Source of the DNA: Stichopus chloronotus
Lineage: Eukaryota; Echinodermata; Holothuroidea; Aspidochirotida; Stichopodidae
Direction of reading: 5' to 3'
DNA length: 64,000 nt
Assembly (NCBI GenBank): GCA_021234535.1
Contig: CM037835.1
Span: 9,796,001 to 9,860,000 of the forward strand
This document shows, piece by piece, positions 33,412 to 48,400 of the stretch. The notes under the pieces are model-generated. The model was given only the letters and a program-made list of their open reading frames with translations. It was not told the origin of the DNA and ran no database searches. How positions within the stretch are numbered: position 1 is the stretch's first letter; every line of letters begins with the position of its first letter. Position numbers and translations under genes: made by a program.

Positions 33412-36400
33412 GTATTTTGTTTGACCAAATGTGATCCTCTTGATCGTTTGCCTAGGTTGCAACTTCACACCAGTCATCCCCTGACTTCACTAAGTTTGTT
33501 ATCGTTACTGTACTCCAGCCTAACTGTTAGTGTTAGCCTACACGTTAAGCACTTGTCACATTGAACGCCCTATCTTCTCACGCTCAGTCTAGTATTACTA
33601 ATACTAATACTAACTTAGTGCCTAACTCTAACTGCTGCACACTAAGGTTTCAGAACTCAAGTCAGGCCCAGGTTAGAACTTATCAATGTGCGAATGTAGA
33701 ATACACAGTACTTGAAAGGTACATCCTAAGATGTGCAGATTTGTATCACCTTCACCTTGTGGTAATTGATTACATTTTTTAAAGTAGTCATAATTGTAAT
33801 TGATTAGGGGCCTACAGTTACTTCAAATTCTGGAAATTTAAAGGTAATTGTGATTAATTACAATGGCCAAGTAATTGTACTCATAATTTAAGTATGATTT
33901 CATTGAATTTAAAGTTGTAAAAGAAATGCAAAAAGTAAATGTTATTAAGAAATACTTTGTTTTAGTGCACTTTGTGCTGAAATGACTGAAGTAGAGAGTT
34001 TAGTCTCCTGCTTTCTTTGATGCTCCAACAGAGCAGCATGAGTATGAAGTGCAAGGGATTCATTGTTCTTCACTTTAGTAGACTTGGCTCTGTTGTCGGT
34101 ACAATCAGTGATTTGTGAATCATTACTGCACATTTTTCATTCAGCCACCCTCATCTGGAAGGCATTCTGGAATTTGCACTGGAATGGGCATAACTGGCTG
34201 ACTTTTGGGGTAGGGTGGTATTCCTGTACTCAAGTTGGTACCGGTATTACCGGAACCGGCTCTTCTCGGTACCAATTTAAATTATTCTATTACTATTACA
34301 GGTACTGCCCCGTACCTTAACAAATTGGTCTGGTACCGACTTAATTCATCAGAACCGGTACCATTTAAAAGAATTAGCAAATTGTCCTTGAAATGTGGTG
34401 TTAATTCTAAAATTTCTAATCCCAAAATTGTCTAAAAATATGATGCTGCCGACAAGTACTAAAAAATCCTAAAGGGCATTGTTGTTTTGTTGTAGCCTAC
34501 AACCATTCTCTAAGCCCAATACAAATACCAGCTGAAAGATCTTAACATTTAGCTATTTTGTACATGAAACTTCAAGACTCGATAAATAACATCGGTTTAC
34601 AGGATATAGCATATACTTCAGGCTTTCTAAAATGCAAAACACCTGCTCCTCATAATATTACATGTATCAGAAAGATCCCTGGTATGCGTCCAACAAATGT
34701 TTTAGGCCGGAGCAGTCTAGAATTATTTTGGTTAGTTGCACGATATTAAAAAGAAATAGTAGTATCCTTGCAAATTACAGTGCTTCAACATCACATAGAA
34801 AAAGGTAAAGTAAGAGCTAGCTATCCATACACTTCTGAAGTCGAACACAATTGGCAACGTCCTTTTGCTGTAGTAAAGGCAAAACAGTCCCGCTTCACCC
34901 CATGCACATGTACCAAATGTGCCTCCACTTGTTGCTCCCGGCCCAATGTCATTCTGGTACTGTATATCTATTTCTATGGCTCTAAGCTACGGTAGTTTTG
35001 GTGACAGTTAAGATTCAGTAGGGCCCATCTTCATGACAGCCCTATGAAGAGTGCCAAATAATCACAAGTAGGCAGTATACAGTATTTTAATTGAATTAAT
35101 TAAACTAATTGTTAATTTAAATAATTTTTAATCTTTCAAATAAAGTAATCTTACACTTATTTAGGCAAATACCTTTCACATTGTATCCGCACATCTGCAA
35201 ATCTACTTCAGAATATAAATTGTGACTTAAAAGTCTTTGAACTAACTCACTGCACAATAGTTTTAAGTAGACAACTTTTTACTTAAAAGTTTTTATTAAA
35301 ATAATTTTTAAGTAGAACCTTTCATATTAAGCAATCCTACCTTCCAGGATATTACCTATACTCAAAGAGATTTTTTAACTAGAATGATGTGTCACTCTCA
35401 AAGTAGATCTAGGAATCTAAAGAGCTCATCTCACCCCACCATGAATCCAATCCAAGCTATTGGTTGCAGACTTGGAAGAATTTTCAGTGAAACTATTCTT
35501 GGTCATCTAGCACTCTAGTCTCTACCAACCTACTGTGTAGTCACCAGATGGCATTTGTTTCCACTCTTATTTGGAGCATTTGTAAGTGGCCGAGCATTCT
35601 GTAGTTACTCCCTTATTGGTCCTTGCTAATGATAGGGCTACAGTATAATTAAAGTTGCTGTGTTGCCCTTATTTAGCCTACCTTTTCAGTCAGCTTTTAA
35701 CGTTATAGCCATATTAACACATACTCTACTATAGGCCTAACATTAACAAGTAACATTAGGTCCACAAACATATAGCAGTTCAAGTGCAAACTTTAGAGTA
35801 TTTTCCAAGATATTGTCAATTTTGTGAACAGATACTGAAAAAAAGCTTGTTTAGACTAGCTTTGTTCGTGTACAACTTAGACCCAAGGGTTTTCCAGACA
35901 AAAAACTTAATGAATTGGGCATGCTTATGTCAAAATAGGCAAGCAAGAAAAGAATGATGAGACCTATAGTACATTGTGTTGTTGTCAGGAATGACTATTG
36001 AACACACAGCTCGGGATGGTGCGGAAGCCTACAACCGGTGAGTTTGCACAAAGGTGAATTTGTTGGACTGTGGGGACTTGTTGTGGTTGTGGTTGTGGTG
36101 TGAGTTGACAATGACTGGCCCCAGTAGAAGTTGCATTGCTCCATTTTGGCAGTCCACATAGCTTGGGTCTGATTCACTTGTTGATCAGCTAGCTGTGTGA
36201 CTTAGTGTATTATGTGTGTTCTCGGTTGTAAAGCAACTGGTTCAAACAGAACGTAGTATGTGCATGGCATTTTTTAGCAGCTCTGTATAACACTTAAAGT
36301 CAGAAAAAACACTTCAGTGTGCCAGTCTATAGGCCACCATGCTATCGTGTACTGTGGATAGACATTTGTGCAGCATCCTGACTAGCTTTAGTAGACATGT

Positions 36401-39400
36401 TTCGTGTGGACCCATAATTTCCTGTACATGTACAGTACAGCACATGTCTTAACTTACTTTTATATCTAGCATACTGAATGTTGTTTCTTCAACCAGTGAA
36501 TTGTGGGTACACTTCTCAGATACTCATTTACAGTATTAATACATGCCTTATGTATGAAGAAAGGCTTCCCCTATAATGACATTTTATAAACTCTTGGCAT
36601 GTTTGATTTACCAGAATTAAGCCAGGTTGTACACACCGATAATAACCTTCCAGTTTGTTTAGTGCACAGTTTTATGACAAGTCCTTTTTTTTTACCAAAA
36701 AAGGCAAAGGTTTTACAAAAACTCAGATGATGACCTCACAAGACACAGACTACTGCATACATACTTGCATATTCTGTACACTCACATGAGTAACCCTAGG
36801 ATTTGTTTGGCAGGAGGAATCCTGTAGGCTTAAGGCAACCACATGATTGGCTGTAAAAGGTGTCATGAGGAAAAAGATTTTGATGGAAGTTTTGGTAAGT
36901 AGTGTGGAAATATGTCTGTTAAATGAATGTAATACACTTAACTGCTGAATGGTCCCAAACTATTTCTTTTATGATTTGATACAGAGCTCTTATGGAATGA
37001 CTGTACATAAACATACAGTGATCTGAATGGAGACGTGCCATTGCAGGTGTATGTCCTTACTAACAGGTGCATAACCTACCTCTTGTTTTTAGAATAACAA
37101 GCTTTCAGACCATGTGGAACTCTTGGTCACCGAGCATGAGAAAAGGAGTGAAACTGGTTCTATGGGGATGAAAGATGTTTTTACTACATATCTGATTGAA
37201 ATAAGGTGAGCACAGTCAATTGTTTTTAACAAACTCTGGATCCTATGTCCAGAGATGCAAGGTTTTTTTTCCCCACAGTTGCAAACTCTTCCAACTACTA
37301 GATTGGTTTAGATGCAAATTTTATGCACTTCACACCATGAAGAATTTACTCAAAAAGTACACTTTCTTGTTTTCCACTTGCTTTGAAATGCCCCATGCAT
37401 AGTATGGATAATGCCAAGAAGTAAGTTCTTTATCTTAACAAAATCAGTTCAGTATACAGTAATTACACAATTCTAACACTCTAGGTAACAAAACTTGTAC
37501 GGCAAGTACAACAAAGTTTATCATGAAAAGTTTTTTATCGTCTCTTTAGTTTGCTTTCAGCTGTAGCTCTCTGGGAACATTTTTCTTTAAAGTTTGTCTT
37601 TTTTGGTGATGAAGCAATACAGTGTTTGAAGATGACATTCCATTGTAACATTATGATTGAAACTACATACAGTTAGAGTACTTAGTTATTAGTTGCTATG
37701 TACAGTAAGCTGCAATATATGTACTTTATGCCTCAGTATACATCTGTCCAAGTTTGGCCATAAGGTTACCTTCGTATCCTTCCTTTTGTTGCATCGAAAC
37801 TTCCTTTTGGAATCTACCAGTATTAATCTTTGTTGAAAGAATTTGACATGTGATATTTTGATTATCATTTTTAAGCCTCTTAACTCTCAGTTCACTGGTA
37901 TATTGTAATGTTGACTCTGTGACTTAAAGAGGGCATTGCTTGCCTTAAAACTGTTTCACCTCATTCATCTGCATTGTGCTACTGCGCAGTAGTTTGAAAG
38001 CACTTAGCCTACGGTGAAGCTGTGTCTGAAGAAATGAATGTGATCTGGGTTTGATTCGAGTACATGTATGTATCAGTGATAGTAGGGTGGGTTCTTGGCT
38101 GATTTTGCAAAGTTATATGGAGCATTACTGGACAGCTTCCATGACAGTTTCCCTTCAGACAATTTCCACTGGTACATTTCACTCCTCCCCCCCTCACCGA
38201 CCCCGGACTATCTCCTGTGGACAATTCCCACTGGAACAATTCCCAGCCCGGAAGATTCCCCCTTCGATAACTCCCCTTGACGACTCCTTCAGGGAAAGTG
38301 TTGGAGTGAAAGAGGGGAATATGTGAACCATGTGGTTGGTATGTGGCAGGAATAACAAGTTATATGGAGCATTACTGGACAGCTTCCATGACAGTTTCCC
38401 TTCAGACAATTTCCGCCGGTACATTCCACTCCTTCATAAATTGTAACCTCTTCAAGGTCTTGTGCATAGAGTTTTGTAATGTTTCATGTGGCAAATGATC
38501 ATACAAATGCTTCAGCGTCACATAGTCTGCCCTACTGTTTGATAGGTTGATTTACTGTACATCGAGTCAGATGCCTCCTCTTTTTATTGTATCCGTTGAA
38601 TCCCTGAGCTGTACACTTTCAAATCGCAGTAAAGCACTGCTTCAAGAAAATAAAATTTTAATCTTTAGTTCTTTTAAGGACTTTTCCAATAAAATGATTG
38701 CGTATGTACTGTATGCTATATCATGTTTCATTTCAGCTATAGCAGGGAATCTGTGCAATGGTAGCAACATGTGATTGTATTGTATGGTGAATGAAAGTAC
38801 AAGTTTTGAAATTCTTTTTCCCTCTTCATACTGTTTTTTTTTTTTTTTTCAAAGAGTTTCATAGTCATTTGAGATCAGCATATTTCAAAGTCTTTAAAAT
38901 GCACACAGCCTTATAGAGGGTTAACTTTGCAAGTAACGGTTAAGTCATTAGTGCTCTTCAAGTGGTAACAAGTTGTTTTGTCCCTTGCCAGTTCTCCCCC
39001 AACCAGTTCACCCCCAAAATACCAGTTTGCCCCAAGCTGTTTACCAGTTTGCCCCTACAGACCTACTGTACAGTACCAGTTTGCCCCCAAGTGTACCTGT
39101 AGACCAGTTGGTTCCCTAATCTGTGAATGTAAATTTACAGATTCCTTGTGTTGGCATGTCAGTGGTAGTAAGTAGCGTTATGTGGCTTTTCATTACATTT
39201 CATGTTTTTTGGCTCTCTTTTGTGTTGTTCATGTTTTCTCATCTTTTTTCTTGTGTTGTTATAGCAAAGTGTTGTGGGGCTTTTATAACATTTCATGTTC
39301 TTGTCTCTTGTATTAATTCCATTGTTCATAACTGACATAACCTACAAACTTTGGGAAGAGCCACATATGGTTCAGAACAGACATGAAAGTGAATACCACT

Positions 39401-42400
39401 TCAGATTGACACCTGATTGGTAGTAGGTGTAGTTGACTGCATGCGTGTGTATGTATACTGGAGGGTACATTCAGAGTGTGCTGATTATCTGATTTCTTGC
39501 CGGAGGCAAGCAGCATGGAATGTATGTGATGGTGATGGTGTGCATGTGACGCCTTGGCTTGTAAACACGATATCTCAAGAAGGGAAAGCTGCTTGAACTT
39601 CAATGTTGGTGTGCAGGTTGTCCATTGAGAGTGGATGGTGCCTATTCTTTTTCAGGTAGGTCAAAGGTCATTTGAGGTCACTTGAGCTGAAAGTATGAAA
39701 ACCTATCAAGGGAGATATCTCAGCAAGTGACTGTTACTGGAACTTGAAACTGTTATCGTTGGTAGCACTTGACAAGTAGATGATGTGAGTCATTTTTATT
39801 GAGGTCAAAGGTTAGTGGGGTCAAAGAGAACATAGTTTGAGAACCATGTAAACATGGTGTTTCAAGAAGGGAAGGGTGCTTGAACTTCAAAGCTGTTGTT
39901 TTGGTTGTACATCATGAGTAGATGATCCCTATTGTTTTTTATGGAGGTCAAAGGTCATTTGAGGTCACTAGAGCTTTAAGTGTAAAAACAAAGTAAGGGT
40001 AGATATCTCAGCAACTGAATGTTGTTGGAACTTCAAACTCGTATCACTTCTAGAACTTAATGAGTAGATGATGTCTGTCATTTGTTATGGAGGTCAAAGG
40101 TCATTTGAGGTCAGTAGAGGACATAGTTTGAACCTTTCTAAATATATTATCTCAAGGAAAGAAAGGAGCTTGAACTTCAAAGTTGGTGTGTTGGTAGTTC
40201 ACTGTGACTAGTTGATTCCTATTGTTTTTCATGGACGTTAAAGGGAAGTAGGGCGTTTGTTTTAGAGAAAACATCCATATTTTTGAAACCAATGTTTGTG
40301 GACATAGAATGATAGATTATTCAAAGTAAGGAAGAACTGTAGCCTTCTTTTCAAGAAATAGGCTTCTCACAGATAGAAATTCAGTTATTTGTTGCTCAAC
40401 ACTAATTTGTTCACCCAAACTTTTCAAAATTTAAATGATGCATCTTCCATTACTCATAACATGCATAATCTTTTGAGAAGACGAAGCTTTGGTAGATGTT
40501 TATTGATGAGACTGAATGGTTTAACAATGATTAAAGCTATTTTCTTTGCATGTCATGTTGGTGTATTCTAAATGCCCTATTTCCCTTTAAAGGTCATTTG
40601 AGGTCAGCCTGAAAGGACTTGTGATATTTAACATACTGTACACAGTGTACTGTGTGGGTTGACATGAATGAATGTACTGTATAAGCTCTGCCATTCCAAA
40701 GATCTGTCCCAGAATCAAAAGCCCTAGGTGTGAATCTTTGGAAGTGTTACATGTCCTGTTGTAAATGTGAAAATATGAAGAGGTAAATGTCACTCATGGT
40801 AAGAAAATAATGCACACTTTTCTTCTGATTAATGCACACTTTTCTTCTGATATTGAAAACCACTTAACATAGCTCTTTCCATTTATCACCTTCTGTAAGC
40901 AATCAGTGAATATCTTGCTTACCAGCAACTCCCTGTCAAGATTTACAGAGTGCTTTGTGTTAGCCACCATAAAGGCTCCCAAGGGAGAAAAACACTTCAA
41001 GTTGTCTTGCAAAATTTCAGGCCTTTAACCACAATGTGGTGTCAGGAACTTTCTATACTCTTATGATCAATCACAAATTTCTAACAACTCCCTGGATCAA
41101 TGAAGTTTATGCTAAAGCCATAAATAATATGGTTGATTATGTTTAAAGTGATTGTGTGTGTATGGCATAATGAAATGTTGGCAAGGAATCACAAAGTCAT
41201 TTGAATTTCTGGTTTAGAATATCATCTGATACAGTCCCAAACTATCCTCAAAATTCATATTTAACATTATTACTTTATGTGTAGTTATGTGTCAGTTGGA
41301 TAAAATATTACACAAAACAGGTATCATTAAAACAGCAATAAAGAACTGGTCTTCAGCCAGCAGAACTAGTAGATAGGAGTATAAAACTGCTTGAAAAAGA
41401 ATAAGTGTGCCTCAAAGAAGACCGTATGTTACTGTAGTACTGTATATCAGATGTGACAGTAGCCCATACTGTAGCCAGGTGCTACACTGCATGTGGTCAA
41501 GGTGGACAGTGTTGTGACGAACCTATAGTGAGGGAGGCATCTACAGTATAGTGAAAATCATGAGCACTGTGTTTGGAACTTTGCAAATCACAATCTGGAT
41601 CATTTTTCTCTTTTTTTTTTGCGTGTGTGACTTTGCTAACTTTTTTCCACACACTATCATGTTGAAATTGCACCATGCTCGTCAGGTTTCAGAGGAGTGA
41701 TAAATTTAGAACTATGTACTGTTTACTACAATATATGCTGTAACAAGTGTGCAATTGTGCAATCCATAAAATTGTAAATTTCATCTGTATCATTCTGTTA
41801 CCAGCATGTTATTATGAACAGCATTATTTGCACATGAATGCTGCGGTAACATGAGCACTGGACAATGAATTTACTTTGCAGAGAATGCCCAAGTACTGTA
41901 CATTAGGGAATGCACTACATGATTCCCTACTTCGTGATTTCTCACCTTTACTTCTGAAATTCTTTTTTACCCAAACAATGTGGACACCCACCTTTATCAC
42001 CAGTTTCATAACTGCACTGTTATTATGACAAGTCTTGCTCTACATTACGATGGTCCTCGAAGTACTGTAGCTCTCATTCGCATCACATGCAATATGAACC
42101 CAGGTGTTTTCTTGTATGTTCTCTGCACAGCATGTTGAGATGTTTACGATTCAGCTCTTTGCATGGACACAGAAGTGCTGAATAATATTCAAGTTACTGA
42201 GTGAGACATACCTGTATTGTCACTGTCTTAGAGCCAAGAAATCTTGACTTTTATCACTCTGTCCTTGTTGTAATTGACTGCACTTAAGAAGTCTATAGCA
42301 TGCATGCTTCCAATGTTTTTTTTTTTTTTTACAGTTCAAATGCAAAGGTCCAAGAACATTATATATTATCTACTGTAGTCTACTGCCAATGCATGAATGA

Positions 42401-45400
42401 ATAATTACATTTAATACCAGACATACAGTACAGTAGCCACTTGCCCAGATACAAATGTTTGCATAGACTAAAATACATACTGTACTGTAACACTGGATGG
42501 AAAAGGAAAAACGTAATATGCTACATGGTGATATCATCTACTACAGTACCATGGAATAAGATGCTAGTTACACTATGCTATGACCTCACAACAGTGAATA
42601 TGGATATATTAGTATGAGAAGTGAAGACCACATGGTGCACATCTTCCCTCTTCTTTTCCGCTGCCGTATGTACTGTGCTCTTGGTTGATTTTAAATTCCT
42701 ACCTCTGCTCATGTCATAGATGGTAGTTTTTAAGACTCTTCATCTGACTTAGTAGTTTCATTACCTCGTCAAGACACACAAGCACGAATTTGATCTGTGC
42801 ACAAATTTTACAGAACTTTGCTTGTCCCAGTTTACAGGTACATGCCTTCACTTTGTATGGCTGATCATCATTACACCATACTTCATTGTGCTGATCAATG
42901 TTCAAGGTAGGCAGACCTATGCACACACAATCACATGTAAGGTACTATCCAGAACATGCCCAGCTCAGTACATACATACAGTAGGACATTTACAGCACTG
43001 TATCCTGTGTTTCCTGTAAGTCTTGGAATGCCATAGAGGTCTCAGCTGCCTACATTGTTTTGCCATGTGCGAAGCCTCACAGAGCCAGAATGAAGTGTTA
43101 AATGATACACAATGATGATGGATAATGATAAGTTTTAATGTAGAAACCCAATCAAAAATAGAGCTTGGTATTTATGAGACAAAATACTTGGAAACCGTTG
43201 AATAGGAAAACTCTGTGCAAAGTTTTAGTATCCTTCAAAGTTTAGCACTGTGATTATAATGCAGTGCAACTTTTGAAAACTTTTTTATTTACTGTACTGT
43301 ACAATAAATGTATCAAAGTGAATACTCTAGTGACCTTTGTAAAACACATATTAGAGATGAACAGGTTGAAGGGAAGATTGCATCTTAAATGCTGGTTGTA
43401 TTTGTGCCTATAGAAACATTTAGTATCGTTAATTAATATGTACATAAGATTGTTAATCATGTACATGATTAAATATTACAGTAACCCTTTTCCCCTTGTG
43501 CTGTTCATGTCAAGCTTGCCCTCCCTACCACTGACCAACCCTTCCCCTTCACATTTACATCTACTGTAGCTGAAAAAGGCAATCCATTACTAGTACAGTA
43601 TGCAAGTACTGGTTTGTCTTAGGTCTGTGTGTATGTGTATCCCAGTTACTTGGAAAACAGACCCACAGCAAGTACTGTATATCTACAGTTTATTGCACAA
43701 CATTTTTATTCACAAAAATGGATTATACCAAGGGATGTCACCACCACTGATTGAGCCTGTGCTGTAGCCCTCGCTGACCATGCATGGAGCCTAAAATCGC
43801 TCTCCTGACCTGCACTAGAATGATCAACTTAAGGAAAAAGGACTTACAAAAATCACAATTTACATTAATTCACAATATGACCACAAATTACAGGTCTGCA
43901 AATCATCTTGTGAATCCAATTTTGAGCATCGCGATCCTCAAATTATGAAATGCGCAAAAATCATGGCACTAATGCACATGATAATGCAGTAGCCAACTGC
44001 ACTGGACAATCATTCAACATGGATGAATTGAAAAAATTAAAAAAAGGGGGAAATAACAAACTTAATGACTGAAAAATGAGGCACCATACAGTATTCCATA
44101 GGGGGTAAGGTGAGGTACATCTGCCAATTTAAACAATTTGTTAGCACTCAAAGTGGGCTGCTGACAAGCCTTATTGTACCTATAGGTGCTGTATACTGTG
44201 CTTGTATTGATCAATTACTGCATTGTTTTACATTGATAGTGGTGGTAGATCCTGGCCATTTCACTCCTTGTCAATCGACACCCCATACCCCCTTCAAGCT
44301 CTCACCACCCCTTGCATTCAGTGTTTATGCAGATTTTCAGAGAAGAAAGATCATATGCCAGAATACTTTATCACTAGATCGTCTGTCTGGAGTACAGGCA
44401 CAGTTCAGTATCCTTTACTGTACCTTGTGGTGGCCATTTTCTTGTTGTTCAGTATGGTCGCCTTCACTGACACTAATATTCATGTACTTTACAGTACACC
44501 TGCATCTTTCTTTGAAAAGGGAGGAGAAAAAAACCAAACAAGTAAGATAATTCAACAAAGACAAAGGAAAGCAAAGGAAAGAAAATAGCAGGCAGTACAG
44601 TAGGTGCATGTAAACAGTATTCATGAATAAGCAATTTAAACCAATTCCTTGATGGATGCTCTGGCCAAACAGTCTCTCTGAAGTTCTGTGATCATGCTAG
44701 AAATTATTGATTACACGTTCACACCAGCTGTGTTTTTTGTGGAGATCAGACTTTGTGCTGTAAGCAGTGCACTCTACCCTATACAGTATGTTTACCTGGA
44801 GAAAGATAACCTCCCTAGAATTTCATCATCCTATTGGCCATATTTTCACTTGGGTGCTTCTCTGGAGGCGGACTGTAGTATAGACATACTGTAGAGTGCT
44901 CGCAGCGGCAGCTTTGTCATCGGTTTTAGCTCCTAGTGTTGGAGGCTTTTGGTCTGTTTTTTTTTCATTTTATCATGCTAAGAGAGTTAAGTACAAGTGG
45001 AAGAGACAATAGAGAATAGGCACCTTGAGTTGACGTCACATACAGTAACAACAAACAAGAGCGCCCTCCCTGTTTGTCCTCCCTGAGGACAAACAAACAG
45101 TAAATGGCTAGGCTACTGTAGACGTGTATACAGTAGATCTATGTCATTGCTGCAATGTACGCATGTTAAACGTAGTAGCTTGCCGTCGATGAGGAGACTT
45201 CACTTTATCACTGTGATGTCTATGAATGCATTGTAAATTACCAATCTTGAAGACTTGTTTTCATCTCTCTTTAGTCCATTTTAATGGATTTATAACATAT
45301 AAACTTTGTGTAGTTTGCAAGGTCAAACATACAGTACAATCTACAACTCTTCATGATATTGCTTGGTCCCAGTACTTTTTCTCTTGCATGTATTGCCGGG

Positions 45401-48400
45401 CATTCTTCTACTGTATGTACAGTGTACAGTACATCCTTCCATTTCACCTCCAGATACTCGCCTGTATCTTGTCAACCAAATAATATTTGTGCATGGTTTT
45501 TAGTGCGCAATGCAAAATCATGGCTGGAAATCTGTAATTCTATGTGATTATGATACATCAACGTTCTTGCAATGCTTTAGAAGTGTAAATTTGAGGTTGT
45601 TTTGATTCATTTGACATTACCAATCTCATTACCAATCTCACACACTTTATCCTACCCCACTCCTCACACCATCATTGTCCCTCGTGTCATCCTTCGTGTG
45701 TGCTAGTGTTGTTGCGATGTAAACTTTTTGTTATTGATATCATAAGCAGTTTTCTTTCAATTGTAAGTTGGTAAGTTGAAACCAAAGCACCCATGAACAT
45801 ATATGTACAACTACTGTACTGCATGTACAGTAGTTACATTGTGCAGCCTGTAATTTTCTGATGTTACACTTCATCTTCATATTAATCAAACTAGTTCACT
45901 CAAGTTTAATTCAATCGTAAGGTCTAAATTCTTGATTCCACATTCAACTGTGAGGTCTAAAGTCTTGATTCCATATGGAATTAAATAGTGTGTGGTCCAA
46001 ATCTGTTTCCAAAAAGAAAAAACATCGGTTTTTTTTCCTCCTTTGTGCACAGAGAATATCATTTGGGTCATTTTTAAAGTTACTGTATCAGGAGTTTCAT
46101 GACTGCTTGCGGATATCGCAATATCGCAGCAACACTGTCCCACGCCCTGTGCGGAATGTAGGTGGATATCTCTTTAATTTGTTATGATACAGTACCTTAC
46201 AATTCAGCTGATGAGAACTGTCTTTTCCTGTCAGTCAGATGCCATGACAGGTTCCAGGCTTGGAGTGGAAGGTTACCCTGGTGATGGACCAAATTTGACA
46301 CATTTTAAGTCATTTATAAATCTTTGTACTTCCTGAGCCTGTTTTGGAATGTAATTTGCTTCTCTTGTACTAATACAATGTGAATGTGCCACATACTGTG
46401 CTGTACAGTGCACTTTATGTAGGGTCATTCCTAGGGCCTAACCGATGCGGTTTTTTACTGCTGATCCGATGTCCGATGTTTTTTCCACAACATTGGGCGA
46501 TATCCGATCCGATGTTTTTGCTATCAACATGTTTTCAAGTAACTTTACACAGTATCACAGTGCGATCGGGCATTTATCACCTCTCGAGCTATTTCTGTTG
46601 TCAGAGAGTCCAAAAAAATGACTTATGACAGCTGAAAAACAAGCAACTTTTTTTACCCATAACAATAATGGATCAGTCCAGCATGCAAAAAGATGGTGCA
46701 GAGTCCTTGATAACAATGGCATAACTCTTGAAATGATTTTATAACTGCTCTAAGAAATGTGCAGATGTTTTTCTTAATAACTGTTGAAAAAAGAAAGACA
46801 AGTAATCTTTTCTTTTTCGCTTTGGTCTTACCCATGACAATAATGGAGCATTCCAACAGGGAGAAGGCGGAGCACAATTCTCAACAACGAAACAACTTTT
46901 GGCATAAATTTATAAATGCAGTTGGAATATGGGCATATTTTCTTCATTTGAGAATAAGAGATCTATAATACTCTCTACAAACAACCATGGGACAAAACTG
47001 AATGGAAAATGTAATCGAAATAAGTAAAATATGACACTCACTAATAACTTTTCCGTCTCAAAATTACTAACCTTTGTGATCAACCCTTACATAAGTTATC
47101 AGCAGTAAAGTTAAGCCTGTTAGTAGGTTTCGTGTTTGGGGTTCACGGAATAATACGTCACCCGGTGCACCATAACTACCCACAAATTTCGCGTGTTCAA
47201 CATCGGCAAACATCGGAAGGCGAGCGTAGGCAAATTTATCGATCAGATGTTTTACCGATATAGTCGAATATCGGCCCGATCCAATGTCCGATCTGATGAT
47301 CGGTTAAGCCCTAGTCATTCCATATGAAATCAACAAATTTTCAGGACATACTGTTGGTCCTCTGTTACGGGAGATTTGGCTGATAATTTGAGGGTTATTG
47401 TCTGTCAGCTCAACAAATTTCCAAAAAATTAGGCCAAAATATTCTAATTGGTTTTATATGAGTGATGGCTCATTAAAAATTGGTCCAGCACCCAAATTAG
47501 CATAATTTGCAAGGTGCAAAAATGTGATTGTGGCCATTTTTAGGCCTAGTACTGTACAGTATCTTCAATTCGGATAATGGTGCAAACCTTAAATTGGCTG
47601 TCTGGGGTATTTCATGGCTAAATTGTACAATTATGGCATTAAAATGTTTGCATCTCTTATTGTTTAGCTGATATGCTGTATGTCAATCACCATGATTATG
47701 TTTTATCCTGTAGGGAAATGCTTTTTCCACTTTTTTAGTCCTCCTACTGTACCTCCAAGAGTTTTCAATTGAAAGGTGTCATATTTCAATCATTGATTAC
47801 AGTTCTGTGAGTACCACTATGGATTTATAGATTCTTGTCTTACTCAGTAGTAAAATGAAAGGGGTCCAAACTTGGTGGCAAGTGGGATAATGGCTAATAT
47901 TGACTATTTTTCAAGTTGACCTTTGACTCTGTCTCTCACCTATGAAGACAAATTTTTTACCAGCAGTAGCTCTGAATCTACTTCTGGTATTAGTTTTCTT
48001 TAGTTGTTTTCTCTCCTTGTAGAGATACAGATCCATAAGCGATGCATGTCATGTACTGTGTACGGCAACTGCATTTTTCGATTTATTGAGCCCCCATAAA
48101 AAAATTAACATGTGATAAGTGTCTTATTTCAGTCATGTATTATATACTCGGATGTATATGGCACCTCCTAAGTTATCTGGCCACTAGTGTATCTAATGAT
48201 GAAATAATGAAAATGCAGAAATTCAATCGACCGCGCACCTAATTGACCATCTTGGGCCAAATATTGAACCAGTTCAAACTGTAAGAATGTTTCAAAATCA
48301 TACTTTTACACTAATATGGAAGATGAATGGTTCTACAAGTATCCTTGCATTCAGCTGTGACAATGACAAATTCTGGCAAAAGTTTGCCTGACATTACAGT

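Larger units (their letters stand above)
39550..40620 (+). repeat. 145-bp tandem repeat array 1, with AGGTCA direct repeats
   Basis: Units carry gatatctcaagaagggaa-like and cttgaacttcaaa-like segments and end in a cluster of AGGTCA half-sites. The half-site cluster recurs at 39658, 39802, 39945, 40091 and about 40236, spacing 143-146 bases. The last unit is interrupted by MITE copy B. A related array lies at 60480-61560. Confidence 0.85.

Noticed and set aside
33760..33860. GTAATTGATTAC-rich stretch as a transposon end
   Set aside because: The words recall known transposon ends, but no paired terminus or duplication was visible.
34208..36600. Complete hAT element starting at 34208
   Set aside because: No right end with matching inverted repeat or 8-bp duplication was found; kept only as a fragment.
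44110..44588. Two overlapping long open frames in SNX4 intron 2
   Set aside because: Overlapping frames of similar length with no motif; they look like chance openings.
45032..45039. TGACGTCA (CRE palindrome); another near 22367
   Set aside because: An 8-mer is expected about once in a window this size, and neither lies near a start codon.
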